Notes: a model not told the origin generated them from the letters alone. 16,948 nt of DNA from DASZPL01 sp035550315 (GCA_035550315.1 DASZPL010000146.1:1-16948); one strand, 5' to 3'; shown: positions 1 to 7,276, counted from the first letter of the stretch. Program-made: numbers and translations.

Positions 1-2
1 AC

Positions 3-191
3 GAACAGGCCGCCTGGCAAGACGAAGAATGCGTCGCGCTCGCTGAGGTCGTCGCGGTCTGCCGATCCGCGGACGGCGCCGCCGCCTGGCCCGACGAGGC
101 GCGCGCCGCACTGGAGCGGCTCGCGGACCCGACCCGCAGTCACGACGCGGCCGAGGCGGAGACGACCGGTCCTCCGCCTGTTCCGAAGTAG
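3..191 (+). CDS. C-terminal end of an unrecognised protein (5' cut by window)
   Basis: Open frame from the window edge to a TAG at 189-191, giving the last 62 residues of a protein. Almost every third codon position is G or C, as in the surrounding real genes, which is the main reason to believe it. The visible part has two predicted helical stretches rich in Ala and Glu, with Trp in 'AAWQDEE' and 'AAWPDEA', and ends in a disordered acidic and Pro-rich tail (TTGPPPVPK). I do not recognise the family. Its stop codon lies inside the left arm of the inverted repeat at 183-265, so the end of this gene and that element are physically joined. Real but unassignable from this fragment. Confidence 0.55.
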   Translation, partial: EQAAWQDEECVALAEVVAVCRSADGAAAWPDEARAALERLADPTRSHDAAEAETTGPPPVPK

Positions 192-265
192 CACACAACC
201 CGGCTCCGGGAAGGGGACAAAAGGGGCGGAGCGGGCAAATCGATACGGGTTGTGTGCTACTTCGG
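183..265. repeat. Perfect 20-bp inverted repeat with nested stem and G-rich loop
   Basis: The left arm CCGAAGTAGCACACAACCCG (183-202) is the exact reverse complement of 246-265. The 43-bp interior has a second 6-bp stem, GCTCCG (203-208) with CGGAGC (227-232), directly continuing the outer stem on the 5' side and leaving a 13-nt bulge (233-245) on the 3' side. The apical loop is purine-rich. The left arm contains the stop codon of the upstream gene. There is no T-tract after either arm, so it is not a classical intrinsic terminator, though it may still end or block transcription between the upstream gene and the esterase. Other readings are a remnant or substrate of a mobile element, or a large protein-binding site. 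The arms are direct observation; the function is not known. Confidence 0.85.
208..235 (+). other. Potential G-quadruplex motif in the repeat loop
   Basis: Four G-runs on the plus strand (208-210, 213-216, 223-226, 233-235) are separated by loops of 2, 6 and 6 nt. This fits the usual G3+N1-7 pattern. It lies between the arms of the 20-bp inverted repeat, so hairpin formation would present it at the tip, although the fourth run sits in the bulge. In GC-rich genomes such motifs occur by chance; the position inside the repeat is what makes it notable. Confidence 0.45.
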
Positions 266-351
266 GGGAGGGCTTGCCCTTTTCGCTGCGCCGTAGGCTC
301 GCGCTACGTGGAGGACTCGCCGCAGCGGGAGCCGAACTGGGATCGGGGCCG

Positions 352-1887
352 GTGACCGAGCCCATCGTCGAGACCGACAGCGGCGCGTTGCGTGGCAGCC
401 GCGCCGGCGACGTCGCGACCTTCGCGGGTGTTCCCTTCGCGCAGCCACCCGTCGGCGAACTGCGGTTTGCCCCGCCGCAGCCGGTCGATGCCTGGCCCGG
501 CATCAAGGAGGCGACCGAGTTCGCGCCGGACGCACCGCAGGGCGGTGCACGCCGACAATCGGATGAGCCGCAGCCCACGCCGAGCGGAGCCTTGGCCGGG
601 TTCGCGGCATTGGCCGGCGGCGGACGGCCGTGGTCGGAGGACTGCCTCTATCTCAACGTGTGGGCGCCCGTCGGCTCGGACCGCGCGCCGGTCATCGTCT
701 GGCTGTACGGCGGAGGGTTCGAGGGGGGCTCCGCAAGCCCGCCGATCAGCAACGGCGCTGCACTGGCGAAAGCGACCGGCTGCGTCGTCGTCGCACCGAC
801 GTACCGCGTCGGCGCACTCGGGTTCGCCCACCTCGCCGACCTCGGCGGCGCGGAGTGGTCGGGGTCGACGAACCTCGGTCTGCAGGACCAGGTCGCGGCA
901 CTGCGGTGGTGCCGCCGCAACGTCGCGGCGTTCGGCGGCGACCCGGCCAACGTCACCGTCGCCGGCGTGTCGGCCGGTGCGTTCTGCATCGGCGCCATGC
1001 TCGCCACGCCCTCAGCATCCGGGCTGTTCAAGCGGGCGATCCTGAGCAGCGGCAGCACGCAGCGCATCTTCCCGGCGGCGACCGCCACCCGCATCGCGCA
1101 AGACCTCCTCGAGGCGCTTCGTGTCGATGACCTCGACGACCTGCGGCAAGTCGAGGCGCAACAGATCCTCGACGTACAGCTGTCCGTCATCGACTCCGAC
1201 ATCGGCTTGCGCAACCTCCCCGGCGGCCGGTCATGGGGCGTCGTGCTCGACGGGACCGTGCTGCCCGAGCACCCGCACGACGCGCTGGCACGCGGGGCGG
1301 CTCGCGACGTCGCCCTGCTGGTCAGCGCGAACCGTGACGAGATGCGGCTGTTCCAGGCGACGCAACCCGACACCTTCCCGCCCACCGACGAGGCGGCGCT
1401 GCTCGCAGAGATCGAACGTGCCGGCTTCGCCGAGACACGCGCCATGTACGACGCCTACCGCGAGCGGCTGTCGGCGACGGGCGTACCCACCGGCCTTACC
1501 GAGGTGCGCGCGGCGTTCCTCACCGACCAGATCTACCGGGAGCCGGCGACCCGAATGGCGCAGACCCAGGTCGCGGCGGGCGGGCGCGCGTGGAGCGCGC
1601 TGTTCTCCGATGCTCCGCTGGGCCCAGCGGTCGGGGCGTGTCACGGCGCCGACGTGCTCTACCTGTTCGACCTGATCGCGATGATGGGCGTCGCCGACCC
1701 GCAGCGGCTCGCGGTCCGCGACGAGCTGCACGCCGCCTGGCGAAGCTTCGCCGCAACGGGCGACCCGGGCTGGCCGACCCACCAACCCGGCGCAACGCGA
1801 CAGTTCGGCGGCGAGGCCGAGTTCGTGATCGAGCCCCCCGACGACCGGGTCGCTGAGTTGCGTCGCACCCCGACGACGGCGACCTGA
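352..1887 (+). CDS. Type-B carboxylesterase (alpha/beta hydrolase)
   Basis: 511-residue carboxylesterase of the cholinesterase/para-nitrobenzyl-esterase family, hydrolysing carboxylic esters; natural substrate unknown. Family marks in order: 'FAGVPFAQPPVGELRF' near the N terminus, 'EDCLYLNVWAP', the oxyanion-hole segment 'WLYGGGFEGG', the nucleophile elbow GVSAG with Ser207, an acidic residue Glu330 in 'SANRDEM', and His431 in 'CHGADVLYLF'. The 207/330/431 spacing matches the family's Ser-Glu-His triad. The usual GESAG elbow is GVSAG here, a modest change. I chose GTG 352 because homology begins right after it ('TEPIVETDSGALRG'); the frame stays open back to a TTG at 250 inside the inverted repeat, and that extension lacks family features. 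No clear signal peptide, so probably cytoplasmic. It converges on lipoprotein A with only 8 bp between stops and no visible terminator. Confidence 0.9.
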   Translation: MTEPIVETDSGALRGSRAGDVATFAGVPFAQPPVGELRFAPPQPVDAWPGIKEATEFAPDAPQGGARRQSDEPQPTPSGALAGFAALAGGGRPWSEDCLYLNVWAPVGSDRAPVIVWLYGGGFEGGSASPPISNGAALAKATGCVVVAPTYRVGALGFAHLADLGGAEWSGSTNLGLQDQVAALRWCRRNVAAFGGDPANVTVAGVSAGAFCIGAMLATPSASGLFKRAILSSGSTQRIFPAATATRIAQDLLEALRVDDLDDLRQVEAQQILDVQLSVIDSDIGLRNLPGGRSWGVVLDGTVLPEHPHDALARGAARDVALLVSANRDEMRLFQATQPDTFPPTDEAALLAEIERAGFAETRAMYDAYRERLSATGVPTGLTEVRAAFLTDQIYREPATRMAQTQVAAGGRAWSALFSDAPLGPAVGACHGADVLYLFDLIAMMGVADPQRLAVRDELHAAWRSFAATGDPGWPTHQPGATRQFGGEAEFVIEPPDDRVAELRRTPTTAT

Positions 1888-1895
1888 CCGCAGGA

Positions 1896-3464
1896 TCAGT
1901 CGATCGGGTGCAGGCCGCCGAAGTACTTCATGCACGTGCACGAGGAGTCGAAGCGAAAGTCACGGACCTCGCCGGGCAGCCCATGGTTGCTAGCCGACAG
2001 CTCGGAGCTGTACGTCGAGGCCGGGGCAAAGCGCGCCCCGACCTTCGCCATCCCGGCGGCGAGATCCGCGGCAGTGAAGCCGCCGCCCGCCTGCGCTGCC
2101 GCGACGAACAGCCGGATCGCGTCGCACACGCCGCGGAAGTTCTCGACCTGAAGCCCAGTGGTGTCGCGAATCCCCGCGGCCTTGGCATAGGCGTCACACT
2201 GCCGAGCCTGCGCACTGGGCGCCGGGACAGGTGAGGCGTCGGTCGGGGTCCAGCTGATCCCGACCTCGCCGACAAGTTCCTTGTGGGGCAGGTCGGCCAC
2301 CTGTTGGTTAGGCAGCGAGAACGACGTGACTCCCGACCGCGGGAAGTAGTGCTGCTGACTTGCCGCGTCGTAGAAGAACAGCTCCTCGAGGGCGATCGGC
2401 GGGATGTTGAGCACGTGCGTCACGCCGGCCGCCGCGAACTGGAGCACCGCCGAGCCCATCTCGGTGGTGTAACCGTCGAGTGAATCCTTGTAGGAGAAGG
2501 CCTTCGCGACGTCGTACCCGGCGCTTCGGACATCGCTGGCGAGGCGTTCCGCCAGCTCGGAGCCGGCCGGCGTGTCGGGCTCGAGGATCCCGACCTTCAC
2601 CGTCGTGCCGCCCGACGTCGATCCGGTGTGCGCGTTCCACTTGTCGAAGAAGCCGTCGGCCGACAGTCGCTGCACCATCGTGTGGGCGATCACGTCGACG
2701 TTCGGCTCGGCCAACGTGTAGAGATACGGGCCCCACTGCTGATACTCCGCGGCCCCGATCAGCGGGGAACCGGCCTCGATGTCGGGGATGCCGGTCGGCT
2801 TCAGACACACCGGCAACGGGACGGCTGGCAAGAAGTTGATCGCCTCGCTCACCCGATGGTCCTGGCTGAAGTACTCACAGTCGCTCTGCGCGGCCGAGGT
2901 CGCGTTGGCTTCGATGGACAGAGTGGACGTGTTGTGAAAGACCGCGACGATCTTGCGGCCGAGGACCCCGCCCGCCTTGTTGAACGCCGCGAGCAGGGCC
3001 GCAACGTCGTCGTTGAGGTTGCCCGGGCTGAAGTCGATGCCGACGCCGGGCAGCGTCCCGGGTGCGTCGTTCTCGGTCGGGATGCCGAGGTACACGTCAT
3101 CCTTGTCCCAGCCCGGCCCGGTCGCCGGGATCGCCGCGGGGTCGGACGGCGGGCGGCCGGCGTCCCGGGGAGGGCCAGCGCTCGCGCCGGCGGCAGTGCT
3201 CGCGGTCGCGGTCGGTGGGACGCGACGTCCGGTGTTTCCGGCCGGCGCACCGCCCGACGTCGGGCGCAGCGGCCTCGCGGCCGGGCCGGTCGGGTCCGAG
3301 GGCGCCGTCACCGCGGGTCCCGAGCCGGCCGCCGACAGCTGCCCGGCTTCGGACGTGGCGGCCGGCCGATCGCCGACCTGCAGCGTCGTTCCGCAGGCAC
3401 CAAGGACACAGACGAGCACTGCCCCGACCGCCGGCATGCCGCCACGACGAACCGTCCTGTACAT
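1896..3464 (-). CDS. Lipoprotein A, periplasmic-binding-protein-like
   Basis: 522-residue secreted lipoprotein. Residues 1-23 form a signal peptide (MYRTVRRGG, then a hydrophobic core) ending in lipobox VLGAC with lipidated Cys24. Residues 25-118 are a Pro/Ala/Thr/Gly-rich linker that would hold the domain away from the membrane. From about 119 it resembles type-1 branched-chain-amino-acid-type solute-binding proteins ('VYLGIPTEND', 'AFNKAGGVLGRKI'). Six cysteines (196, 220, 423, 447, 509, 511) align with those of lipoprotein B at 7270-8808, suggesting three disulfides; both end in a CxC motif and a His-x-x-Asp tail. ATG 3464 is chosen over the TTG just upstream because a strong GAGGAGG lies 5 nt before it. 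It overlaps the TetR A stop by one base (TGATG). No permease or ATPase is nearby, so the ligand and the transport role are unknown. Confidence 0.85.
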   Translation of the reverse strand: MYRTVRRGGMPAVGAVLVCVLGACGTTLQVGDRPAATSEAGQLSAAGSGPAVTAPSDPTGPAARPLRPTSGGAPAGNTGRRVPPTATASTAAGASAGPPRDAGRPPSDPAAIPATGPGWDKDDVYLGIPTENDAPGTLPGVGIDFSPGNLNDDVAALLAAFNKAGGVLGRKIVAVFHNTSTLSIEANATSAAQSDCEYFSQDHRVSEAINFLPAVPLPVCLKPTGIPDIEAGSPLIGAAEYQQWGPYLYTLAEPNVDVIAHTMVQRLSADGFFDKWNAHTGSTSGGTTVKVGILEPDTPAGSELAERLASDVRSAGYDVAKAFSYKDSLDGYTTEMGSAVLQFAAAGVTHVLNIPPIALEELFFYDAASQQHYFPRSGVTSFSLPNQQVADLPHKELVGEVGISWTPTDASPVPAPSAQARQCDAYAKAAGIRDTTGLQVENFRGVCDAIRLFVAAAQAGGGFTAADLAAGMAKVGARFAPASTYSSELSASNHGLPGEVRDFRFDSSCTCMKYFGGLHPID

Positions 3465-4147
3465 CAACGCCTCCTCGGGCTCGACGCTGACGGGTGAGCG
3501 GCTCGCCCGAGCACGTTCCTGATCGCTCGCTCGAACTGCGGCAGGGTCGCGGCCGCCTGATCGTGCGGTGGCGCGCCGCTGAGCTCAGCGAGCACCGCGT
3601 TGGCGCGCGCCGTCGCCGGGAACTTCGCCGCGTCGGGCAGCCGGGCGTCCGCCTGCGCGTGCTTGATGGCGGTCGAGGCGCCGGCAAAGATGGCGCCGAA
3701 GAGCACGATGACGAACTCGTACGCCGCCTGCACCGCGGCGACCGGATCGACGGCCATCGACTCGAAACAGGTCAGCACCGCCTCCATCACCGCGGCCAGT
3801 GGGTCGCTGCCCTCGGCGAACAGCAGCGGCGTGGCGCGAGGATGTCTCAGCCACCCGGCGCGGATCCGAAGCGCGAAGTCGAGCAGACTCGCTTCGGGCG
3901 CAAGGTCGGGCGACGGCGTACCTCCGGCCTCGTCGATGATCCGGACGGCGACCAGCCCGAGGAGCTCGTCGAGATGGGTGAAGCGGCGGTAGAGGTTCGC
4001 CGGATAGCTGTCGAGCGCCACCGCCAAGCGACGCATCGACAGGCCTTCGACACCGTGGTCGTCGATGATCGCGAGCGCCACGGTCACGATGCGGTCGAGC
4101 GATGGGGTCGCCGCGCCGTAGACCCGCGCCGCCGGCCGCGCGCTCAT
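3464..4147 (-). CDS. TetR-family regulator A
   Basis: 227-residue TetR-type repressor. The N-terminal helix-turn-helix covers roughly residues 17-62, with the family pattern 'GVEGLSMRRLAVALDS' then 'YPANLYRRFTHLDELL'. The all-helical C-terminal domain would bind a ligand and dimerise; its ligand cannot be read from sequence. ATG 4147 is supported by the palindromic operator just upstream, which places the expected -10 and +1 within 35 bp of it. It is the first gene of a two-gene unit with lipoprotein A (TGATG overlap at 3464-3466), so it most likely represses itself and the lipoprotein. The C-terminal tail is basic and probably disordered (SASSPRRR). Confidence 0.9.
   Translation of the reverse strand: MSARPAARVYGAATPSLDRIVTVALAIIDDHGVEGLSMRRLAVALDSYPANLYRRFTHLDELLGLVAVRIIDEAGGTPSPDLAPEASLLDFALRIRAGWLRHPRATPLLFAEGSDPLAAVMEAVLTCFESMAVDPVAAVQAAYEFVIVLFGAIFAGASTAIKHAQADARLPDAAKFPATARANAVLAELSGAPPHDQAAATLPQFERAIRNVLGRAAHPSASSPRRR
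3470..3476 (-). promoter_or_regulatory. Strong ribosome binding site for lipoprotein A
   Basis: The minus strand reads GAGGAGG at 3476-3470, 5 nt before the ATG at 3464. It lies inside the last codons of the TetR A gene, so the two genes are joined both by TGATG overlap and by an efficient internal binding site. It decides the start of lipoprotein A, because the TTG three bases upstream would sit too close to it. Confidence 0.8.
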
Positions 4148-4158
4148 CGGAGCTCTCG

Positions 4159-4182
4159 AATGCTCACAGTGTGAGCATTATG
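4159..4182 (-). promoter_or_regulatory. Palindromic TetR-type operator with overlapping -10 box
   Basis: At 4159-4179 the arms AATGCTCACA and TGTGAGCATT are perfect inverted repeats around a single central base. Size and symmetry are typical of a site for a TetR dimer. On the minus strand, CATAAT (4182-4177) matches five of six bases of the TATAAT -10 consensus and overlaps the operator; the start point would fall near 4170, inside the palindrome, about 23 nt before the TetR A ATG. No convincing -35 is visible. The site lies in the 48-bp gap after the amidase stop. Autoregulation by TetR A is inferred from position. Confidence 0.8.
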
Positions 4183-4195
4183 CACGCCTGACCGG

Positions 4196-5617
4196 CTATG
4201 CGCTCCAAACCTCGGGGTGCCGATCGGCCCAACCGATTGCCTGCTCGAGCTGCGCGGCCAATGAGATCAGCCGCTCGTCCGTGGCGGCGGGACCGGACAG
4301 CTGCACGCCGATGGGCAGGCCGGTCGAGGTCGCGTGCACCGGCAGGCTCACCGCCGGCGTCCCCGAGATGTTGGCCATCGGAGTGAAAGCACTCCACCGG
4401 CCCATCGCCTGGAAGGACTGCTCACCGTCATCGAGGCGCAGTGCCGACGTCGGCTGCGGCGGCGCGGTCGTCGTCGGGGAGAGCACGACGTCGTAGTCGA
4501 CGAGCAGGCTGCGATAGCGCACCGCTGCGTTGTAGAGCGTGGTCTGGGCCTGCGAGAGGTCGACCGCGGAGTACGGGCCGAGCTGGGCGAGCCACCGGGT
4601 GTACGGCATCAGCTTGTCGTGCAGCTCGGCCGGGATGACCGTGGCGAGCAGGACCGCCATGCTGGTCGCGAGGATCACCTTCGCCGCCGGGCGCACCTCG
4701 TCGGCAGCCGGTAGTGCCGCGAGATCCAAGGGCACGAGCTGATGTCCGAGATTCTCGAGCACCCCTGCGGTACGCCGAACCGCGTCGAGGCACTCCGGCG
4801 CGACCTCGATGTCAGCGCTGGGCGCTTCCAGCACACCGATGCGAAGCGCCCCCGGCTCCCGCCCGACCGCTCGACGGAACCCGTCCGACGTCGCGGCGGC
4901 GTGCCACAGGTCGACGCCGACCGCCGGACCGACGGCGTCGAGAAACAGGGCGGTGTCGGCGACGGTCCTGGTCAACGCCCCCTCGGTGGCGAGCGCGAGC
5001 CAGCCGATGCCGGAGCCTGCGCTGCGCCCGCGCGTCACCTTGAACCCGACCAGCCCGCAGTTCGCCGCGGGCGTCCGCAACGACCCGAGCCCGTCACTGC
5101 CGTGGCCTACCCCGACGAGACCGGCCGCGACGGCTGCTGCCGCTCCGCCGCTCGAGCCGCTCGCCGACAACCCTTCGCCGTACGGCGTCTCGGTGTCACC
5201 GATGAGTGCCGTGTCGGTGTAGCAGACCGGGCCGAACTCCGGTGTGTTCGTCTTGCCGACGAACACCGGGCCGGCCGCACGCAACGCCGCGACCACCGGG
5301 CCGTCCGCGGGTGTCACCAGGTCGGCGAGTGCCGCGCTGCCGAACGTCGTACGCATGTCCGCCGCCGGATAAAGGTCCTTCAGCGCCACCGGGACGCCGT
5401 GCAGCAGGCCGGCTGCAGCCCCAGCCGCCCGCTCCTTGTCACGAGCTCGGGCGGCCTCCAGCGCCTCGTCGGCCACGACCGTGATGAAGCAGCGCAGCCG
5501 GCCGTCGAGCCGATCGATGCGATCGAGATAGTGCGAGGTGAGCTCGAACGACGAGGTCTCGCCTGAGGCCAGCGCCGCGACCTGCTCGGTGATCGTCAGG
5601 TCGTGCAGCTCGCTCAC
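4196..5617 (-). CDS. Amidase-signature-family amidase
   Basis: 473-residue amidase of the amidase-signature family, hydrolysing a carboxamide through a Ser-cisSer-Lys triad. Lys80 lies in 'HGVPVALKDLY', cis-Ser155 in 'SGSSGGAAAAVAAG', and nucleophile Ser179 in 'GSDGLGSLRTPA'. The spacing of 24 residues between the two serines is normal for the family. The usual D-x-GGS oxyanion stretch reads DGLGS, with Leu in place of the first Gly. The C-terminal half keeps the family pattern 'SPTTTAPP' and 'GTPAVSLPV'. GTG 5617 is chosen because it overlaps the hydrolase stop (GTGA), has a GAGG upstream, and homology starts there; the open frame extending to 5962 is antisense-like and lacks family features. 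No signal peptide, so cytoplasmic. The substrate is unknown. Confidence 0.92.
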   Translation of the reverse strand: MSELHDLTITEQVAALASGETSSFELTSHYLDRIDRLDGRLRCFITVVADEALEAARARDKERAAGAAAGLLHGVPVALKDLYPAADMRTTFGSAALADLVTPADGPVVAALRAAGPVFVGKTNTPEFGPVCYTDTALIGDTETPYGEGLSASGSSGGAAAAVAAGLVGVGHGSDGLGSLRTPAANCGLVGFKVTRGRSAGSGIGWLALATEGALTRTVADTALFLDAVGPAVGVDLWHAAATSDGFRRAVGREPGALRIGVLEAPSADIEVAPECLDAVRRTAGVLENLGHQLVPLDLAALPAADEVRPAAKVILATSMAVLLATVIPAELHDKLMPYTRWLAQLGPYSAVDLSQAQTTLYNAAVRYRSLLVDYDVVLSPTTTAPPQPTSALRLDDGEQSFQAMGRWSAFTPMANISGTPAVSLPVHATSTGLPIGVQLSGPAATDERLISLAAQLEQAIGWADRHPEVWSA

Positions 5618-6624
5618 GATGCCGTGACCTCGACACCCCACGCGCCGGACGTCGCTGCCACGGCGGTCTGGCGCACGACCGCGGCGACCAGCTCCGGCTG
5701 ATCCAGCGGCACGAGGTGCCCGCTGCGCGTCGCCAACACCTGGCGGCCGAGCGGGACCGCCGCCGCCTGCTGCGCGTGCAGCTTGCCGATGGTGTCGCGC
5801 GCCTTCTCCTCCGCCGCGGTCCGCGCCGGCGCGGCGGCGGTGATCACGGTGAGCGGGACCGGCGGCAGCGGATGTTGCGCGGTGGTCGCCGCGACCTCCG
5901 CGAGCGCGGCTGGCAAGCCGGCGAGCTCTGCCGCCACCGCTCGCAAGCCGTGCACGGTGCACAGCGTGAGCCGGGTCGAGGTGACCAGCAGAGTCCCGTC
6001 CGCGATCGGCTGACGAGCTTGCGCGGCGACGACCTTCGCGTACGCCCGTCCGACCACCCGCGCGGTGCCGAACCGCGCTGTCGCGACCACCGCACGGACC
6101 GCACGTGCGAACCGGTCGGAGGACCTGCGGGCCGCGTCGTCGTCGAGCATCGCCTCGTGGGAGGGGTCCACCAGCACCAGGCCGGCGACGTGATCAGGGA
6201 ACAGCGAAGCGACCAGCCGGACGGTGAGGCCGCCCATCGAGTGACCGACGAGGATCCAGGGTGCGGGTACGTCGAGCTCGGTGAGCAGCCGCTCGATGCG
6301 GTTCGCGGCCGCGACCGGGGTGTGGCGACCACCCGGCGGCGACCAGGCGAAGCCCGGCCGGTCGTAACGGACGACGGTGAAGTCAGCGGCGAGGTCGGCG
6401 GACACCGCGGCCCACTCGATGCTCGAGCCGCCCAGCCCGGAGTCGATCAGCACGGTGGGACCGCTGCCCTCGACCACGACGTGGACGAGCTCGTCGCCGA
6501 CCTGGACCAGCCGGCCGGGTGGCGCGAAACGGCGCCGGTCTCGCGCTTCGAGCCACCGCTGTAACAGCGCCGCGCCGACCAAGCAGACCGCGACCGCGGC
6601 CACGACGGCGAGGGCGATCGTCAC
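5614..6624 (-). CDS. Membrane-anchored alpha/beta hydrolase
   Basis: 336-residue alpha/beta-fold hydrolase. Residues 3-22 form one hydrophobic segment (LAVVAAVAVCLVGAALLQRW) followed by a positively charged stretch, consistent with an N-terminal membrane anchor. The catalytic part shows 'VLIDSGLGGSSIEW' (oxyanion region), 'VRYDRPGFAWS', the nucleophile elbow GHSMG with Ser129, and His303 in 'SGHLVPLDQPE'. The expected acid after the late strand is not obvious ('TVITAAAPAR'); Asp153 in 'LVDPSHE' is a possible substitute. Starting at GTG 6624 puts it in a 4-bp GTGA overlap with the TetR B stop, and it ends in another GTGA overlap with the amidase. The three genes therefore look like one translationally coupled unit. 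The substrate is unknown. Confidence 0.88.
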   Translation of the reverse strand: MTIALAVVAAVAVCLVGAALLQRWLEARDRRRFAPPGRLVQVGDELVHVVVEGSGPTVLIDSGLGGSSIEWAAVSADLAADFTVVRYDRPGFAWSPPGGRHTPVAAANRIERLLTELDVPAPWILVGHSMGGLTVRLVASLFPDHVAGLVLVDPSHEAMLDDDAARRSSDRFARAVRAVVATARFGTARVVGRAYAKVVAAQARQPIADGTLLVTSTRLTLCTVHGLRAVAAELAGLPAALAEVAATTAQHPLPPVPLTVITAAAPARTAAEEKARDTIGKLHAQQAAAVPLGRQVLATRSGHLVPLDQPELVAAVVRQTAVAATSGAWGVEVTAS

Positions 6625-7241
6625 GACATGCCGCCCAGCACGCACTGGTCGAGCGCGGCGAGGACGAGCCGCTCGGTGATCACCTCTGGACCGAGCATGG
6701 CGCGCGTGCACAGCATCGACCAGCACAGGTCCGTGATCACCTCGACAAGGTCGATCGCGGGGAGCGGGAGCACCTCGCCCGAGCGCGCGGCGATCGCCTC
6801 CAACACCTTCGCCTGCTCCCGGTGCTCGCGCTGGCGCTGAGGCAGCCGGCGTTGCCGCGTCTCCGGGTCGCGGATCGCGGCGAGCACGAACTCCAGCGAC
6901 AGCACGGTCAGCTCCGGCTGGGTGTCAGACTGCTCGACGATGCGACGGCCGAGATCGGCGACGCATTCCCGCACCGTCGGCGCGTCCGGGTCGAAGACGG
7001 TCCCCTCGCTGCCCGTGTCCTCGAGAAGGGTCACCATCAACTCGGCCTTGCTGGCGAAGTTGGAGTAAATGGCCCCCACGGTCACTCCGGCGGCACTCGC
7101 GATCTCGGCGTGCGTGGCGCCCAGGATCCCTCGCTCCGCCACCACTTTGCGGGCAGCGTCGAGCAGGGCACGCCTGGTCTGCTGCTGACGCTCCTTGCGG
7201 GTCGGCGGGCGCGCGATCGCCTCGTCATCCCCGGTTGACAT
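6621..7241 (-). CDS. TetR-family regulator B
   Basis: 206-residue TetR-type regulator. The helix-turn-helix lies at about residues 21-67, with 'TRRALLDAARKVVAERG' then 'ATHAEIASAAGVTVGAIYSNFASKAELM', close to the family consensus. ATG 7241 is chosen because a symmetrical promoter predicts transcription starting on this very A, with no leader and no ribosome binding site. The frame is open well past it, but the extension covers the promoter and is unlike TetR proteins. The gene heads the coupled unit TetR B, hydrolase, amidase, and faces lipoprotein B. The palindrome between them is the obvious binding site, so TetR B probably controls both directions. Its ligand is unknown. Confidence 0.92.
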   Translation of the reverse strand: MSTGDDEAIARPPTRKERQQQTRRALLDAARKVVAERGILGATHAEIASAAGVTVGAIYSNFASKAELMVTLLEDTGSEGTVFDPDAPTVRECVADLGRRIVEQSDTQPELTVLSLEFVLAAIRDPETRQRRLPQRQREHREQAKVLEAIAARSGEVLPLPAIDLVEVITDLCWSMLCTRAMLGPEVITERLVLAALDQCVLGGMS

Positions 7242-7276
7242 ACTCGCCAGTATCTGGATACTGCCCGATATGTCAA
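7235..7276. promoter_or_regulatory. Symmetrical divergent leaderless promoter and probable TetR B operator
   Basis: Plus strand: TTGACA (7235-7240), 16-bp spacer, GATACT (7257-7262), 7 nt, then ATG at 7270. Minus strand: TTGACA (7276-7271), 16-bp spacer, GATACT (7254-7249), 7 nt, then ATG at 7241. Both halves are symmetric about 7255.5, with 16 of 21 positions matching. The core CAGTATC (7248-7254) and GATACTG (7257-7263) is a perfect inverted repeat with a 2-bp centre and overlaps both -10 boxes, as expected for an operator. The -10 to ATG distance places the start point on or within about two bases of the start codon, so both mRNAs should be leaderless. Each ATGTCAA start is the reverse complement of the opposing -35 plus one flanking base. 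Polymerase cannot occupy both promoters at once. Confidence 0.82.

Noticed and set aside
183..265. Classical intrinsic terminator
   Set aside because: The stem is strong, but the loop is 43 nt and neither strand has a following T-tract.
250..351. TTG start for the esterase inside the inverted repeat, with a weak twin-arginine-like stretch
   Set aside because: 'RRRLALRGGLAAAG' lacks a proper hydrophobic core and a cleavage site; family homology begins after GTG 352. An exported form is not fully excluded.
1888..1895. Terminator between the converging esterase and lipoprotein A genes
   Set aside because: Only 8 bp lie between the stops and no hairpin is visible there.
5618..5962. Possible upstream extension of the amidase
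   Set aside because: It overlaps the hydrolase in another frame, is Arg/Ala/Gly-rich, and the GTGA junction with a GAGG gives a better start.
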